DNA of 64,000 bases from Allobosea lathyri (lineage in GTDB: Bacteria; Pseudomonadota; Alphaproteobacteria; Rhizobiales; Beijerinckiaceae): positions 186,001 to 250,000 of the forward strand of contig NZ_FNUY01000006.1 of NCBI RefSeq assembly GCF_900108245.1, written 5' to 3'. The notes under the pieces are model-generated. The model made no database searches. It was not told the origin of the DNA and saw nothing but the letters and a program-made list of their open reading frames with translations. Each line of letters begins with the position of its first letter. The stretch's first letter is position 1. Below, piece after piece: positions 48,568 to 57,351 of the stretch. The position numbers and the translations under genes were made by a program.

Positions 48568-48777
48568 CTAGCCGTGTTCGCTCAGCGTGCGCTGGCCGAT
48601 CTCGGTGACGCGCCAGATCGCGCCGTCGGCTTCGACGAGTCCGCGATCCCTGAGGTTGAGCAGCATCGAGTCGTCGAAGATGAAGTGGCGGGTTTCCTCG
48701 TCGATGCTCTCGAGCGCGATCCACTCCGGATCGGACAGGACACAAGGATGCGCGGTCTGGAGGTGCTGAGCGTGCAT
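48568..48777 (-). CDS. Small hypothetical protein, winged-helix-like
   Basis: A 69-residue protein: acidic N-terminal half (DPEWIALESIDEETRHFIFD) then LNLRDRGLVEADGAIWRVTE and IGQRTLSEHG. The pattern 'L-rDrGLVe...WrvTeiGqr-L' resembles the tail of a winged helix, as found in other short alphaproteobacterial proteins. Ribosome-binding sequence AAGGAGACG before ATG at 48777 and normal codon use support it being real. It is divergent from the membrane-protein gene at 49007 across 229 bp, in which I see no named feature. No function is known. Confidence 0.65.
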   Translation of the reverse strand: MHAQHLQTAHPCVLSDPEWIALESIDEETRHFIFDDSMLLNLRDRGLVEADGAIWRVTEIGQRTLSEHG

Positions 48778-49006
48778 GAGCGTCTCCTTCTCGGTGCGAG
48801 CAAGTTCTCGGTGTAAGCAAGCAGCCTTTCAATTCGCATCCAATCTTGGCCGGCCGATGACAGCGATGGGCGAAGGCAGGGCATTTTCACGATCATTCTG
48901 AGTCGCGATATGAGCCGGTTCGCGATCTTTCTCGGCCTCGTCCGGAACTCTGCGCCTGCTCTTTCGTTCTTTGGCCATGACCGAACCTGTAAACGGAGAG
49001 CCCGCC

Positions 49007-49639
49007 ATGGCGACGATGAACACCTTTCCCCCTGATGCGCCGAAGGATTGGGACGAGGCCCGCGACGAGGTCGACAGCGCAACGAGCGGTCTGCGCGCCA
49101 AGGCGGCCGACATGGCCGGCAGGGCCAGCGAGACGGTCAAGGACGGCTATTCCCGCGCGAAGGATGCGTTGACGGAGACCGACCCGGTCGAGGCGGCCCG
49201 CGAGGGCGGCGAGGCTGTGATCCGCGCCGTCGAGCGCCATCCTCTGGCGGCCTTCGGCCTAGGCGCGCTCAGCGTCGGCCTGATCGCCTGGGCGAGCCTG
49301 CGCGGCTCGCAGCCAGCCTCGCGTTTCGAGCGCTACCAGCCGGATTACGGTCGCCTGCGCAGCTTGTTCCAGGACTATAGTTCAGACGCGGCGCAGACCG
49401 GCGAAAGCGCGCTCAAGAGCGGCGGGAAGCTGCTGCGCGCCTATGGCGACAATGCCGGCGATTATGCCGATCGCGCGCGTGAATATGCCGATTACGGCAG
49501 CCGCATGCTGGCCAAGCGCGCCGAGCGCGAGCCGATCGCGGCCCTGCTGGGCATCGGCATCGCAGTCTATTTCATCGGCTCGCTGCTGACCTCGTCGAGC
49601 GAACCGGCTCCGGCCCGCAGGCGCACGGCGAAGCGCTAA
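49007..49639 (+). CDS. Two-helix membrane-anchored protein with internal duplication
   Basis: A 210-residue protein. Two similar halves each comprise a charged amphipathic helix region followed by a membrane helix: HPLAAFGLGALSVGLIAWAS (79-98) and EPIAALLGIGIAVYFIGSLL (175-194). The parts before each (VIRAVER, MLAKRAER) are alike, as are the repeated A-x-x-A-x-x-YA patterns. This recalls ElaB/YqjD-type (DUF883) stress proteins, which have one such unit. GGAG lies 8 nt before ATG 49007. A strong terminator follows the stop. The family link is tentative. Confidence 0.75.
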   Translation: MATMNTFPPDAPKDWDEARDEVDSATSGLRAKAADMAGRASETVKDGYSRAKDALTETDPVEAAREGGEAVIRAVERHPLAAFGLGALSVGLIAWASLRGSQPASRFERYQPDYGRLRSLFQDYSSDAAQTGESALKSGGKLLRAYGDNAGDYADRAREYADYGSRMLAKRAEREPIAALLGIGIAVYFIGSLLTSSSEPAPARRRTAKR

Positions 49640-49667
49640 GAGCGCTCGCAGGCGGGACAGAGACGAT

Positions 49668-49700
49668 AAAGGCCCCGCAGCGCAAGCTGCGGGGCCTTTT
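49668..49700 (+). terminator. Rho-independent terminator
   Basis: AAAGGCCCCGCAG pairs with CTGCGGGGCCTTT around CGCAAG, followed by T residues. It ends the 49007 transcript, 28 nt after the stop. Confidence 0.92.
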
Positions 49701-49746
49701 CATTCCGAACGGCGGGCCGTCTCAGCGAACGACCCTCCGCGCGTGA

Positions 49747-50055
49747 TCAGTACCAGCCGTAATAGCCGCGGCGGCCGTAATAGCCCCGGCCGTAATACGG
49801 TCCCGAAGAAGCCGCGCCGATGATGGCGCCGCCGACGACGCCGGCGGCGACACCAGCCGCAACCGCGTTGCCGGCCTCGTTCGAAGCGCGGCGGTTTTCG
49901 GTGTAATTTGCAGAACGGCACTGCTGATAAGCGCGCGTGCCGGGGCGGAAGCCCTGGGACTCACAGGTCACTTCGGCGTCGGCAAGCGACTCCTGCGCGG
50001 TCTGGCAACCCGCGAGAACCGCCGCCAAAGCCCCGACAATCAGAATGGTACGCAT
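49747..50055 (-). CDS. Glycine-zipper lipoprotein
   Basis: A 102-residue predicted lipoprotein. Signal peptide MRTILIVGALAAVLAGC with lipobox LAGC, a conserved middle (ADAEVTCESQGFRPGTRAYQ), then a glycine-zipper segment AGNAVAAGVAAGVVGGAIIG. The tail is Gly/Tyr/Arg-rich (YYGRGYYGRRGYYGWY). Proteins of this kind sit in the outer membrane or periplasm. ATG at 50055 is chosen as the start of the signal peptide; AAAGGAAA precedes it. It has no operon partner. Confidence 0.82.
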   Translation of the reverse strand: MRTILIVGALAAVLAGCQTAQESLADAEVTCESQGFRPGTRAYQQCRSANYTENRRASNEAGNAVAAGVAAGVVGGAIIGAASSGPYYGRGYYGRRGYYGWY

Positions 50056-50194
50056 AGGTTTTCCTTTTTTCAGCCTCCCATCGGCCGCCCGGACTAAAAT
50101 GCACGCGATGGGGGAGGTCAAGGAAAACAGCGCCTTTTAGGTTAAATCTGCCTGTGGATTTCCGGGAATACTGCGCTAATCGACGCTCTATTGG

Positions 50195-50452
50195 TCAACC
50201 ATTCTTGCGGGCGGGCTTCTCGACGACCTTGCCGGAGCGGGACAGCAACGCGATGGCGAGGGCCGGCTTGCCGGATTTCTCCGCGATGATCTGGTCCTGT
50301 TCCATGATGGCCTCGCGCGCCGGCTCGTCGCCATCCAGGCCGCCGAGCAGGGAGGTCGGCACGCGCCGGTTCGATGTGCGCGAGCCGTCCTCATAGACGA
50401 CGTCGAACATCACGAACTCGGCCTCGAGCGGCTTTGATTTCTTGCGGGCCAT
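50195..50452 (-). CDS. Conserved hypothetical protein, 85 aa
   Basis: A small soluble protein: MARKKSKPLEAEFVMFDVVY, then EDGSRTSNRRVPTSLLGGLD, DEPAREAIMEQDQIIAEKSG, and a basic end (GKVVEKPARKNG). I do not recognise a named family; it looks like a rhizobial conserved hypothetical. ATG at 50452 follows GAGGATGCG and marks where typical coding sequence begins; the upstream frame is unlikely to be coding. No membrane segment. Confidence 0.62.
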   Translation of the reverse strand: MARKKSKPLEAEFVMFDVVYEDGSRTSNRRVPTSLLGGLDGDEPAREAIMEQDQIIAEKSGKPALAIALLSRSGKVVEKPARKNG

Positions 50453-50674
50453 GATCGCATCCTCTTCGATGTTGGCGAGACCGGCGTCGTGCGGCGGCGT
50501 CGCTGGGCCCGGCGCGAAGCTGGAGGCGAGGGCGGGCCCGAATGATGATGCGGGACGCCTAGACCATGGATCGCGGCAGCGCAACGCATCGCCGCGGGGT
50601 TTGAGCCTCGATTGCATGCGTTTGCGGTGAGGCCGGGAGGCTGCGCGAGAATTTGAAGACCGTTCGAGACGTCG

Positions 50675-50794
50675 AGCCCTCATCCTGAGGAGCTGCGAAG
50701 CAGCGTCTCGAAGGATGCTCCAGATGGTTCGGGAACCTCCTGAATCATCCTTCGAGACGCCATTCCCAGGGAATGGCTCCTCAGGATGAGGGCT
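50675..50794. repeat. Intergenic palindromic repeat, family C
   Basis: AGCCCTCATCCTGAGGAGCT to GGCTCCTCAGGATGAGGGCT with paired CGTCTCGAAGGATG and CATCCTTCGAGACG. The remainder of the 456-bp gap 50453-50908 (50453-50674 and 50795-50908) has no feature I can identify. Confidence 0.9.
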
Positions 50795-50908
50795 TGGGGA
50801 ATCTTGAGAGGTCGCCTACGGGTTCGACGCGGGCTTGTATTTGCGGCAAAGCATCCGATCATGGGTGGCGGCCGCCGCCGCATACCCACCGCTTTCAGGA
50901 CAGGCCCG

Positions 50909-51232
50909 ATGCCGCGATCTCCCCTGCTGCTTTCCATCGCCTTGCTCGGCACTGTCACGCTCGGCGCCTGCGCCTTCCACACCTCGCGGACGAGCATCGT
51001 CGTGATCACCGATTCCAAATCCGTGGTGGAACCCTGCACCAAACTGGGGGAGATCAACGGCGATTCGACGATTGGAGCGATCCTGCTGACCGACAAGGCA
51101 CGCGACACCGCCATCGCGCGGCTGAAGATCAGGGGCGCCGAGCTCGGCGGTACCCATGTCTTCTCGACGGTCGCGGACATCAAGTGGAAGGGGCCCGACA
51201 CTGCGGGCACCGTCTACAAATGCGGGGCGTGA
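50909..51232 (+). CDS. DUF4156-like lipoprotein
   Basis: A 107-residue predicted lipoprotein. Signal peptide MPRSPLLLSIALLGTVTLGA with the Cys at LGACAF. The mature part has VVEPCTKLGEINGDSTIGAI, then DTAIARLKIRGAELGGTHVF, resembling DUF4156 (paired Cys, 'A-x-x-LrikgaElGathv'). ATG at 50909 follows AGGACAGG and begins the signal peptide. Converges with iolB. Function unknown. Confidence 0.78.
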   Translation: MPRSPLLLSIALLGTVTLGACAFHTSRTSIVVITDSKSVVEPCTKLGEINGDSTIGAILLTDKARDTAIARLKIRGAELGGTHVFSTVADIKWKGPDTAGTVYKCGA

Positions 51233-51254
51233 CCGCGGGCCCCGGCTGCCGAGT

Positions 51255-52052
51255 TCAGAGCTTGGTCAGCCACTCGTGCTCGACGGCGTTGTGGAATTTC
51301 CACGTCCGCTTCGGCCCGGCCATGACGTTGAGATAATACAGGTCGTAGCCGTGGCAGGTGGCGCAGGGGTGATAGCCCTTCGGCACCAGCACGACATCGC
51401 CGTCCTCGATCGCCATGGCTTCGTCGAGGCTGCGGTCGTCGGTGTAGACGCGCTGGAAGCCGAAACCCTGCGGCGGGTTCAGGCGGTGATAATAGGTCTC
51501 CTCGAGATAGGATTCGGCCGGCAGGTCGTCGCGATCATGCTTGTGGGGCGGGTAGCTCGAGGTGTTGCCGGCCGGCGTGATGACCTCGACGACGAGCAGG
51601 GAATCGGCCGGTTCGCCTTCAGGCAGGATGTTGGTGACGTAGCGCGTGTTCGTGCCCTTGCCGCGCACCTCCTGGCCGAGATCGTCGGGCGCGATGACCC
51701 GGACCGGCAGGCCGCCGCCAAGGCCGGGCGCTGCGCAGATGGCCAGTTCGAGCTCGGTCTCGGCCGTCACCGACCAGTCCGAACCCTGCGGGACATAGAC
51801 CGACCAGGGCTTGCCCTCGAAGGGCGACATGCGTTCGCCGAGCAGGCCGAGCTCCTGTCCGCCGGCCTGGACCCTGCCCTTGCCGGTGATGAAGACGAGG
51901 CAGATCTCACGGTCGCCGGTCTTGGCCGACACGGTCTCGCCGGGCTTCAGGCGGTGGAGGTCGAAGCCGACATAGCCCCAGCCGGCGGTTTCCGGCGTGA
52001 CATGGGTGACATGGCCGGTACCGGCCTTCGGCTTGATGAGGAGATGGGACAT
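51255..52052 (-). CDS. iolB: 5-Deoxy-glucuronate isomerase IolB
   Basis: Converts 5-deoxy-D-glucuronate to 5-dehydro-2-deoxy-D-gluconate in myo-inositol breakdown. The 265-residue bicupin has LLIKPKAGTGHVTHVTPETA, CTGKG-type region VFITGKGRVQAGG, the metal-binding SSYPPHKHDRDDLPAESYLE (His and Glu ligands), and DGDVVLVPKGYHPCATCHGY. The open frame continues upstream past 52052, but ATG there follows AAGGAAG and matches the family start. It is the last gene of the iol run; a family C palindrome separates it from iolE. Confidence 0.94.
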   Translation of the reverse strand: MSHLLIKPKAGTGHVTHVTPETAGWGYVGFDLHRLKPGETVSAKTGDREICLVFITGKGRVQAGGQELGLLGERMSPFEGKPWSVYVPQGSDWSVTAETELELAICAAPGLGGGLPVRVIAPDDLGQEVRGKGTNTRYVTNILPEGEPADSLLVVEVITPAGNTSSYPPHKHDRDDLPAESYLEETYYHRLNPPQGFGFQRVYTDDRSLDEAMAIEDGDVVLVPKGYHPCATCHGYDLYYLNVMAGPKRTWKFHNAVEHEWLTKL

Positions 52053-52085
52053 GGCGGGTCTTCCTTTGCGACCGATGACATATTC

Positions 52086-52190
52086 AGCCCTCATCCTGAG
52101 GAGCGGGCTTGCCCGCGTCTCGAAGGATGATCCGGAGCGCGCTGGAGCATCCTTCGAGACGCCGCTTCGCGGCTCCTCAGGATGAGGGCT
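52086..52190. repeat. Family C palindrome in the iolB-iolE gap
   Basis: AGCCCTCATCCTGAGGAGCG to GGCTCCTCAGGATGAGGGCT with CTCGAAGGATG/CATCCTTCGAG inside. Confidence 0.9.
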
Positions 52191-52204
52191 GAGGAATAGT
52201 GGCG

Positions 52205-53089
52205 TCAGGCCAATCCGGCTTGCGCAATGAAGCGGGTCAGATTGGCGTGGCCGAGCTTTGCGTAAGTGGCGGGCTCGGCTTTCTTGGGGTCCTGCTCGGC
52301 CTCGACGACGATCCAGCCGGAATAGCCGTGCAGCTCCTTGAGCACGCGGACATAGTCGATCAGCCCGTCGCCCGGCACGGTGTAGACGCCCGCCAGCACC
52401 GAATCGAGGAAGGACCAGTCTTCGGCATTGGAGCGCTGCATCACCTCTTCGCGGATGTCCTTGCAGTGGACATGGCGGATGCGGGATTTGTAATGGCGCG
52501 CGATGCGGGCAGGGTCGCCGCCGCCCCAGGTGGCGTGGCCGGTGTCGAGGAGGAGGTGGACGGGGTTCTTCGTCACCGCCATGAACCGGTCGATCTCGGC
52601 CTCGGTCTGCACGACCGTGCCCATGTGGTGGTGATAGACCAGCTGCAGGCCGTATTGCGCCTGGATCGCCTCGGCGAAGGCGGTATAGCGCGCGCCGAAT
52701 TGCTGCCAATCTCCCTTTGCCAGAACCGGGCGGGCCGAGAGCGGCAGCGATCTGTCGGAATGGATCGCGTTCGAGGTTTCGGCGGCGATGAAGACCGTGC
52801 AGCCCATCGCCTTCAGCAGCGTCGCATGGGCCGCGGCTGCCTCAAGCTCGGCCTCGACCTCGCGGACGAGCAGTTCGGTAGAATACCAGCCGCCGACCAG
52901 CGCGTGGCCGTGCTTTTCAAGGACCGGCCGGAGCGTGGCCGCGTCGCGCGGGAACTTGTTGCCGAGCTCCATGCCGACGAATCCTGCCTGATGCGCTTCG
53001 CTCAGGCAGGTTTCGAGCGGGATGTCGCCGCCGATCTCCTGCATGTCGTCATTCGACCAGCCGATGGGGTTCGCGCCGATGCGGATCAT
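52205..53089 (-). CDS. iolE: Myo-inosose-2 dehydratase IolE
   Basis: Dehydrates scyllo-inosose (2-keto-myo-inositol) to 3D-trihydroxycyclohexane-1,2-dione. The 294-residue TIM-barrel protein opens IRIGANPIGWSNDDMQEIGG and has the sugar-phosphate-isomerase-like metal ligands in LVYHHHMGTVVQ, LLLDTGHATWGGGDP, HVHCKDIREEV and WIVVEAEQDPKKAEP. All match the IolE family. Start ATG at 53089. IolD lies upstream on the same strand after 172 bp containing a family D palindrome. Confidence 0.95.
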   Translation of the reverse strand: MIRIGANPIGWSNDDMQEIGGDIPLETCLSEAHQAGFVGMELGNKFPRDAATLRPVLEKHGHALVGGWYSTELLVREVEAELEAAAAHATLLKAMGCTVFIAAETSNAIHSDRSLPLSARPVLAKGDWQQFGARYTAFAEAIQAQYGLQLVYHHHMGTVVQTEAEIDRFMAVTKNPVHLLLDTGHATWGGGDPARIARHYKSRIRHVHCKDIREEVMQRSNAEDWSFLDSVLAGVYTVPGDGLIDYVRVLKELHGYSGWIVVEAEQDPKKAEPATYAKLGHANLTRFIAQAGLA

Positions 53090-53138
53090 GTCACGGTCTT
53101 TCGTCTGTGGCGTGGGTATGGAGGCGATGCCGGTTCCG

Positions 53139-53221
53139 CGTCATTGCGAGCGTAGCGAAGCAATCCAGGGCCGCGCGCGAGCCCTCTGGATTGCTTCGTC
53201 GCGGCGCTCCTCGCAATGACG
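53139..53221. repeat. Family D palindrome in the iolE-iolD gap
   Basis: CGTCATTGCGAGCGTAGCGA with AGCAATCCAG on the left, CTGGATTGCT and CTCGCAATGACG on the right. Second copy of the element at 9561. Confidence 0.85.
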
Positions 53222-53261
53222 GGGAGGGCGGCCATCGTGAAGCGCGAACCTCGCATGACGG

Positions 53262-55112
53262 TCAATCGCCGACGCGCTGTTGTTTCAGGCTGGCCTCATA
53301 GCTTGCCCGCGCTGCCTTGACCTCTTCACGCTCGCTGATTTCCGGCACCGCGACGTCCCACCAGGTTCCGCCGGCCTGCGTGGAGACCAGCGGGTCGGTG
53401 TCGACCACGAGCACGGTGGTGCGCGGGTTGGTCTTCGCCCGGACGAGCGCGGCTTCGAGTTCGGCGATGGAATCGAGCTTTTCGGAGATCGCGCCGAGGC
53501 TGGCTGCATGGGCGGCGAAATCAATCTCCGGCAACGTCTCGTGCTGCGAATCCGCCAGCAGGTTGTTGAACCCGGCGCCGCCGGTCGCGAGCTGGAGCCG
53601 GTTGATGCAGCCGAAACCGCGATTGTCGAGCAGCACGATCGTCAGCTTCAGGCCGAGCATGACCGATGTCGCGATCTCGGAGTTCAGCATCAGATAGGAG
53701 CCGTCGCCGAGCATGACGACCACCTCCTTGTCGGGCCTGGCCATCTTGGCGCCCAGCCCTCCGGCGATCTCGTAGCCCATGCAGGAGAAGCCGTATTCGG
53801 CATGGTAGGAGCCCGGCGCTCCGGCCTGCCAAAGCTTGTGCAACTCGCCCGGCAGGCCGCCGGCCGCATGCATCAGGATGATGTCGCTGCCCATGGCCCG
53901 CTGCACCGCCCCGATGATCTGGGCGTCGGAGGGGAGGGCGGCGTTGGTCGGCGCGGTGACCTTGGCGGCAGTCGCCTGCCATTCCGCCTTGCCGGCGCGT
54001 GCATTGTCGCTCCAGCTCGCGGGCGCCTTGTAGCCGCCGGCAGCGGCGGCGAGCTCGGCGAGGCCTTCGCGGGCATCGGCGACCAGTGGCAAAGCGCGGT
54101 GCTTGGCTGAATCGAAGGCCTGCACGTTCAGCCCGATGATCCTCTTGGCGGCATTGCCGAAGAGCGCCCATGAGCCCGTGGTGAAATCCTGCAGCCGCGT
54201 GCCGATGGCGACGATCAGGTCGGCCTCTTCAGCGAGCCGGTTGGCTGCCGAGGTGCCCGTGACGCCCACAGCCGCCATGTTGAGCGGGTGAGCGTCGGGC
54301 AGCGCAGACTTGCCGCCTTGCGTCTCGCAGACCGGGATGCCGGTCGCCTCGACGAAGCGGGCGAGCTCTTCGCAAGCCTGAGAATAGAGAACGCCACCGC
54401 CGGCAATCACCAGCGGCTTCCTGGCGGCCTTCAGCGCTGCCACGGCGGCCGCGAGTTCGCTTCGGTCCGGTCTTGGGCGACGCGGGGTCCAGAGGCGCTC
54501 GGCGAAGAAGCTCTCGGGGTAGTCATAGGCTTCCGCCTGGGTGTCCTGGCAGAGCGCCAACGTGACCGGGCCGCATTCGGCGGGGTCGGTGAGGACCTGC
54601 ATGGCGCGGTTCAGCGCAGGAATGATCTGTTCGGGGCGCGTGATACGGTCGAAATAGCGCGATACCGGCCTGAAACAGTCATTGGCGGAGACGGTGCCAT
54701 CGCCGAAATCCTCGACCTGCTGGAGCACCGGATCGGGAATGCGGTTGGCGAAGACGTCGCCCGGCAGCAGCAGCAGCGGCAGGCGGTTGACATGGGCGAG
54801 CGCGGCCGCCGTCACCATATTGGTCGCGCCGGGGCCGACCGAGCTGGTCACCGCCATGAAGCGGCGGCGCATATGGGCCTTGGCGAAGGCGATGGCGGCA
54901 TGGGCCATCGCCTGCTCGTTATGGGCGCGGAAGGTCGGCAGCGTCTCACGCTGGCCGTGCAATGCCTCGCCAAGCCCCGCGACATTGCCATGGCCGAAGA
55001 TCGCCCAGACGCCGCCGAAGATCGGCAGGCGCTGCCCATCGATCTCGGTGAACTGGCGGCTGAGGAAGCGGGTCAGCGCCTGCGCCATCGTCAGGCGAAC
55101 GGTGCTCGTCAT
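53262..55112 (-). CDS. iolD: 3D-(3,5/4)-trihydroxycyclohexane-1,2-dione acylhydrolase IolD
   Basis: ThDP-dependent ring-opening enzyme giving 5-deoxy-glucuronate. The 616-residue product has the N-terminal Glu-containing PYR domain (HGQRETLPTFRAHNEQAMAH), TSSVGPGATNMVTAAALAHV, the central domain, and the ThDP motif VVMLGDGSYLMLNSEIATSV with GFSCMGYEIAGGLGAKMA. Length fits IolD. Start at ATG 55112. Order iolC-iolD-iolE-iolB is typical, except that a palindromic repeat of a different family occupies each gap. Confidence 0.95.
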   Translation of the reverse strand: MTSTVRLTMAQALTRFLSRQFTEIDGQRLPIFGGVWAIFGHGNVAGLGEALHGQRETLPTFRAHNEQAMAHAAIAFAKAHMRRRFMAVTSSVGPGATNMVTAAALAHVNRLPLLLLPGDVFANRIPDPVLQQVEDFGDGTVSANDCFRPVSRYFDRITRPEQIIPALNRAMQVLTDPAECGPVTLALCQDTQAEAYDYPESFFAERLWTPRRPRPDRSELAAAVAALKAARKPLVIAGGGVLYSQACEELARFVEATGIPVCETQGGKSALPDAHPLNMAAVGVTGTSAANRLAEEADLIVAIGTRLQDFTTGSWALFGNAAKRIIGLNVQAFDSAKHRALPLVADAREGLAELAAAAGGYKAPASWSDNARAGKAEWQATAAKVTAPTNAALPSDAQIIGAVQRAMGSDIILMHAAGGLPGELHKLWQAGAPGSYHAEYGFSCMGYEIAGGLGAKMARPDKEVVVMLGDGSYLMLNSEIATSVMLGLKLTIVLLDNRGFGCINRLQLATGGAGFNNLLADSQHETLPEIDFAAHAASLGAISEKLDSIAELEAALVRAKTNPRTTVLVVDTDPLVSTQAGGTWWDVAVPEISEREEVKAARASYEASLKQQRVGD

Positions 55113-55154
55113 CGGCTTTCCTGTGTCACGCTATGATCAAACGAAAACACCTGG

Positions 55155-55265
55155 GTCATCCCGGGCGAGTGGAGCGAGACCCGGGATCCATTCCAGAGCC
55201 TTTCCGGCAGGAGTTCCGGAATGGATCCCGGCTCTGCGCCGCTTGCGCGGCTTGGCCGGGATGAC
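55155..55265. repeat. Family A palindrome in the iolD-iolC gap
   Basis: GTCATCCCGGGCGAGTGGAG to GGCCGGGATGAC, with GGATCCATTCC paired to GGAATGGATCC. Confidence 0.85.
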
Positions 55266-55297
55266 CCAGGAGATTTTGCACCGAAGAACAGCACTAT

Positions 55298-57232
55298 TTA
55301 TGCAGCCTTGCGGCTGCGGGCGGCAAGCCAGGCGCCGGTCAGCGTCTCGAATCGCGTGGCCATCTCGCTGACCGCCTCTTCATCCGTGATCCTGCCGGCA
55401 AGCCACTCTTCGGCGGCATGCATGAAGATGGTGCGGCCCACCGCGAAGCCCTTGACCAGCGGCGCGGACGCCACGGCCGCGAAGCCGGCCTCCAGTTCCT
55501 CGATCGGCGCATCGAGGCCGAGCAGCAGGATGCCCCGGCACCACGGGTCGTTGCGCGCGATCACGGCCTCGATCGCGGCCCAGGCGGCGGGCGAGGCTTG
55601 CGGCTCAAGTTTCCACCAGTCGGGCTTGATGCCGAGCGCGTAAAGCTCTTCCAGCGCGCGCGGGATCGTGTCGTCGCCGAGCGGGCCGTTCTTGCCGGCG
55701 ATGATCTCGACCAGCAATTCGCGGCCAACCTTGCGCGCGGCTTCGAAGAGGCCACGCAGCTTGTCCTGCTGGGCGTGCTTCAGCTCCGGCTCATCGTCGG
55801 GATGGTAGAAGCAGAGCGCCTTGATGCAGTGGTCGACCGGCCATTCGGGCAGTTGCGACCCGATATCCTGGCTGGTCTCGAAGCGCAGGGGGCGCGAGCC
55901 CGGCAACTCGACCGGACGGCCGAGCCAGGAGAAGGGATGCCGGGCGTATTCGAACATCGCCTCGCGGCCGTGTTTCTCGTCGAGCAGCATGCCATAGCCG
56001 GGGCGGCCATCGGCGACGCGGGCCGCCGCCTTCACCGCCAGCACCTTGAAGTCGCGGATGCGGGCCGGATCGGCGCCGGTCTTGGCGGCGAGATCCTCGA
56101 GCTGGCTGCGATGGTCGCAGGCGAACGCCATCAGCGAGGGGATGTCGCTGCGGCGGGTCGTCGCCCAATGGATATGGTTGATCGCCTTGTCCTGGCGCAG
56201 CGCCCGGAAGCGACTGCCATGCTCCAGGAAATACTGCAGCTCGGTGAAGGTCGGGATCTCCGGCGCGCAGAGCAGGCGCGAGACGGCAAAGGCGCCGCAG
56301 GCATTGGCCCAGGTCGCCGCCGTGCCGAGGCTCTCGCCGCCGAGCCAGCCGCGCAGGAAGCCGGACATGAAGGCGTCGCCGGCGCCCAGCACGTTGTAGA
56401 CCTCGATCGGAAAGCCCTTGCCGACGATGCCGTCCTCCAGATCGTCGGAGATGGCGCCCTCATAGACGATGCAGCCCATCGGGCCGCGCTTCAGCACGAT
56501 GGTCGCCGTCGAGAGGCTGCGGATCGTCTTCAGCGCCGGCAGGAGTTCGCTTTCGCCGGATGCGATCAGCACCTCTTCCTCGGTGCCGATGATCAGGTCG
56601 CAATCGGGCAGCACGGTCTTCATGCGGGCCGAGACGGCGTCCGACGCGATATAGCGGTTGTCACCGGCGGCGTGGCCGGCGAGGCCCCAGAGATTGGGCC
56701 GGTAGTCGATGTCGAGCACGACCTTGCCGCCGGCCTGCCGCATCAGCCGCATGGCCTTGCGCTGGGCGGCTTCGGTGTTGGCCTTGGCGAAATGGGTGCC
56801 GGTGACGACGACGGCGCGCGCCGAGGCGATGAAGGCGGGGTCGATATCGTCCTCGTCGAGCCCCATATCGGCGCAGTTCTCGCGATAGAACAGCAGCGGG
56901 AAGCTCTTGTCGCTCTCGACGGAGAGGATGGCGAGCGCGGTCAGGCGCGCCGGGTCGGTGGCGAGCGCATCGACGCAGACGCCTTCGCGAACCAGCTGCT
57001 CGCGGATGAAACGGCCCATCTGCTCGTCGCCGACGCGCGTCAGCAGGGCCGAGCGCAGGCCCAGCCGCGACGTTCCGATGGCGATGTTGGCCGGGCAGCC
57101 ACCGACCGATTTGGCGAAGCTCCCGATATCTTCGAGCCGCGAGCCGATCTGCTGGCCGTAGAGGTCGACCGAGGCGCGGCCGATCGTGATGACGTCGAGC
57201 GCATGCAACGGTGCGCTTCGCGATCCCGTCAT
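55298..57232 (-). CDS. iolC: Bifunctional 5-dehydro-2-deoxygluconokinase / aldolase (IolC-DUF2090 fusion)
   Basis: A 644-residue two-domain enzyme. Residues 10-335 form a PfkB-family kinase: DVITIGRASVDLYGQQ, GCPANIAIGTSRLGLRSAL, and catalytic motif VLGAGDAFMSGFLRG (GAGD at 283-286). Residues ~345-640 match DUF2090, a class-I-aldolase-like domain that likely does the IolJ step (splitting the 6-phosphate to DHAP and malonate semialdehyde). The ATG at 57232 follows GGAGGAA; an upstream in-frame extension is not conserved in style. It is the first iol structural gene, with an IolR-type operator in the 119-bp region before it. The second activity is by family, not visible. Confidence 0.92.
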   Translation of the reverse strand: MTGSRSAPLHALDVITIGRASVDLYGQQIGSRLEDIGSFAKSVGGCPANIAIGTSRLGLRSALLTRVGDEQMGRFIREQLVREGVCVDALATDPARLTALAILSVESDKSFPLLFYRENCADMGLDEDDIDPAFIASARAVVVTGTHFAKANTEAAQRKAMRLMRQAGGKVVLDIDYRPNLWGLAGHAAGDNRYIASDAVSARMKTVLPDCDLIIGTEEEVLIASGESELLPALKTIRSLSTATIVLKRGPMGCIVYEGAISDDLEDGIVGKGFPIEVYNVLGAGDAFMSGFLRGWLGGESLGTAATWANACGAFAVSRLLCAPEIPTFTELQYFLEHGSRFRALRQDKAINHIHWATTRRSDIPSLMAFACDHRSQLEDLAAKTGADPARIRDFKVLAVKAAARVADGRPGYGMLLDEKHGREAMFEYARHPFSWLGRPVELPGSRPLRFETSQDIGSQLPEWPVDHCIKALCFYHPDDEPELKHAQQDKLRGLFEAARKVGRELLVEIIAGKNGPLGDDTIPRALEELYALGIKPDWWKLEPQASPAAWAAIEAVIARNDPWCRGILLLGLDAPIEELEAGFAAVASAPLVKGFAVGRTIFMHAAEEWLAGRITDEEAVSEMATRFETLTGAWLAARSRKAA

Positions 57233-57325
57233 GTCGTTCCTCCAGGCTTCCGTGTGATCCGCTGGTTGCCGAACGGCTCCGCGATATCCTTCGATGAAAT
57301 AATAATTCCATATTTTAGTCAACTT

Positions 57326-57339
57326 GGAACGCGCGTTCC
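57326..57339. promoter_or_regulatory. Candidate IolR operator (GGAA-N6-TTCC)
   Basis: GGAACGCGCGTTCC is a fully palindromic 14-mer with GGAA-N6-TTCC spacing, the pattern described for RpiR-type IolR sites in other alphaproteobacteria. It lies 94 nt upstream of the iolC start and overlaps the end of the regulator's downstream gap. Confidence 0.72.
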
Positions 57340-57351
57340 CGTCCTGGAATG

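Noticed and set aside
51255..52709. 484-aa fusion of an upstream segment to IolB
   Set aside because: The extra part is out-of-frame iolE plus the family C repeat; a good ribosome-binding site precedes the ATG at 52052.
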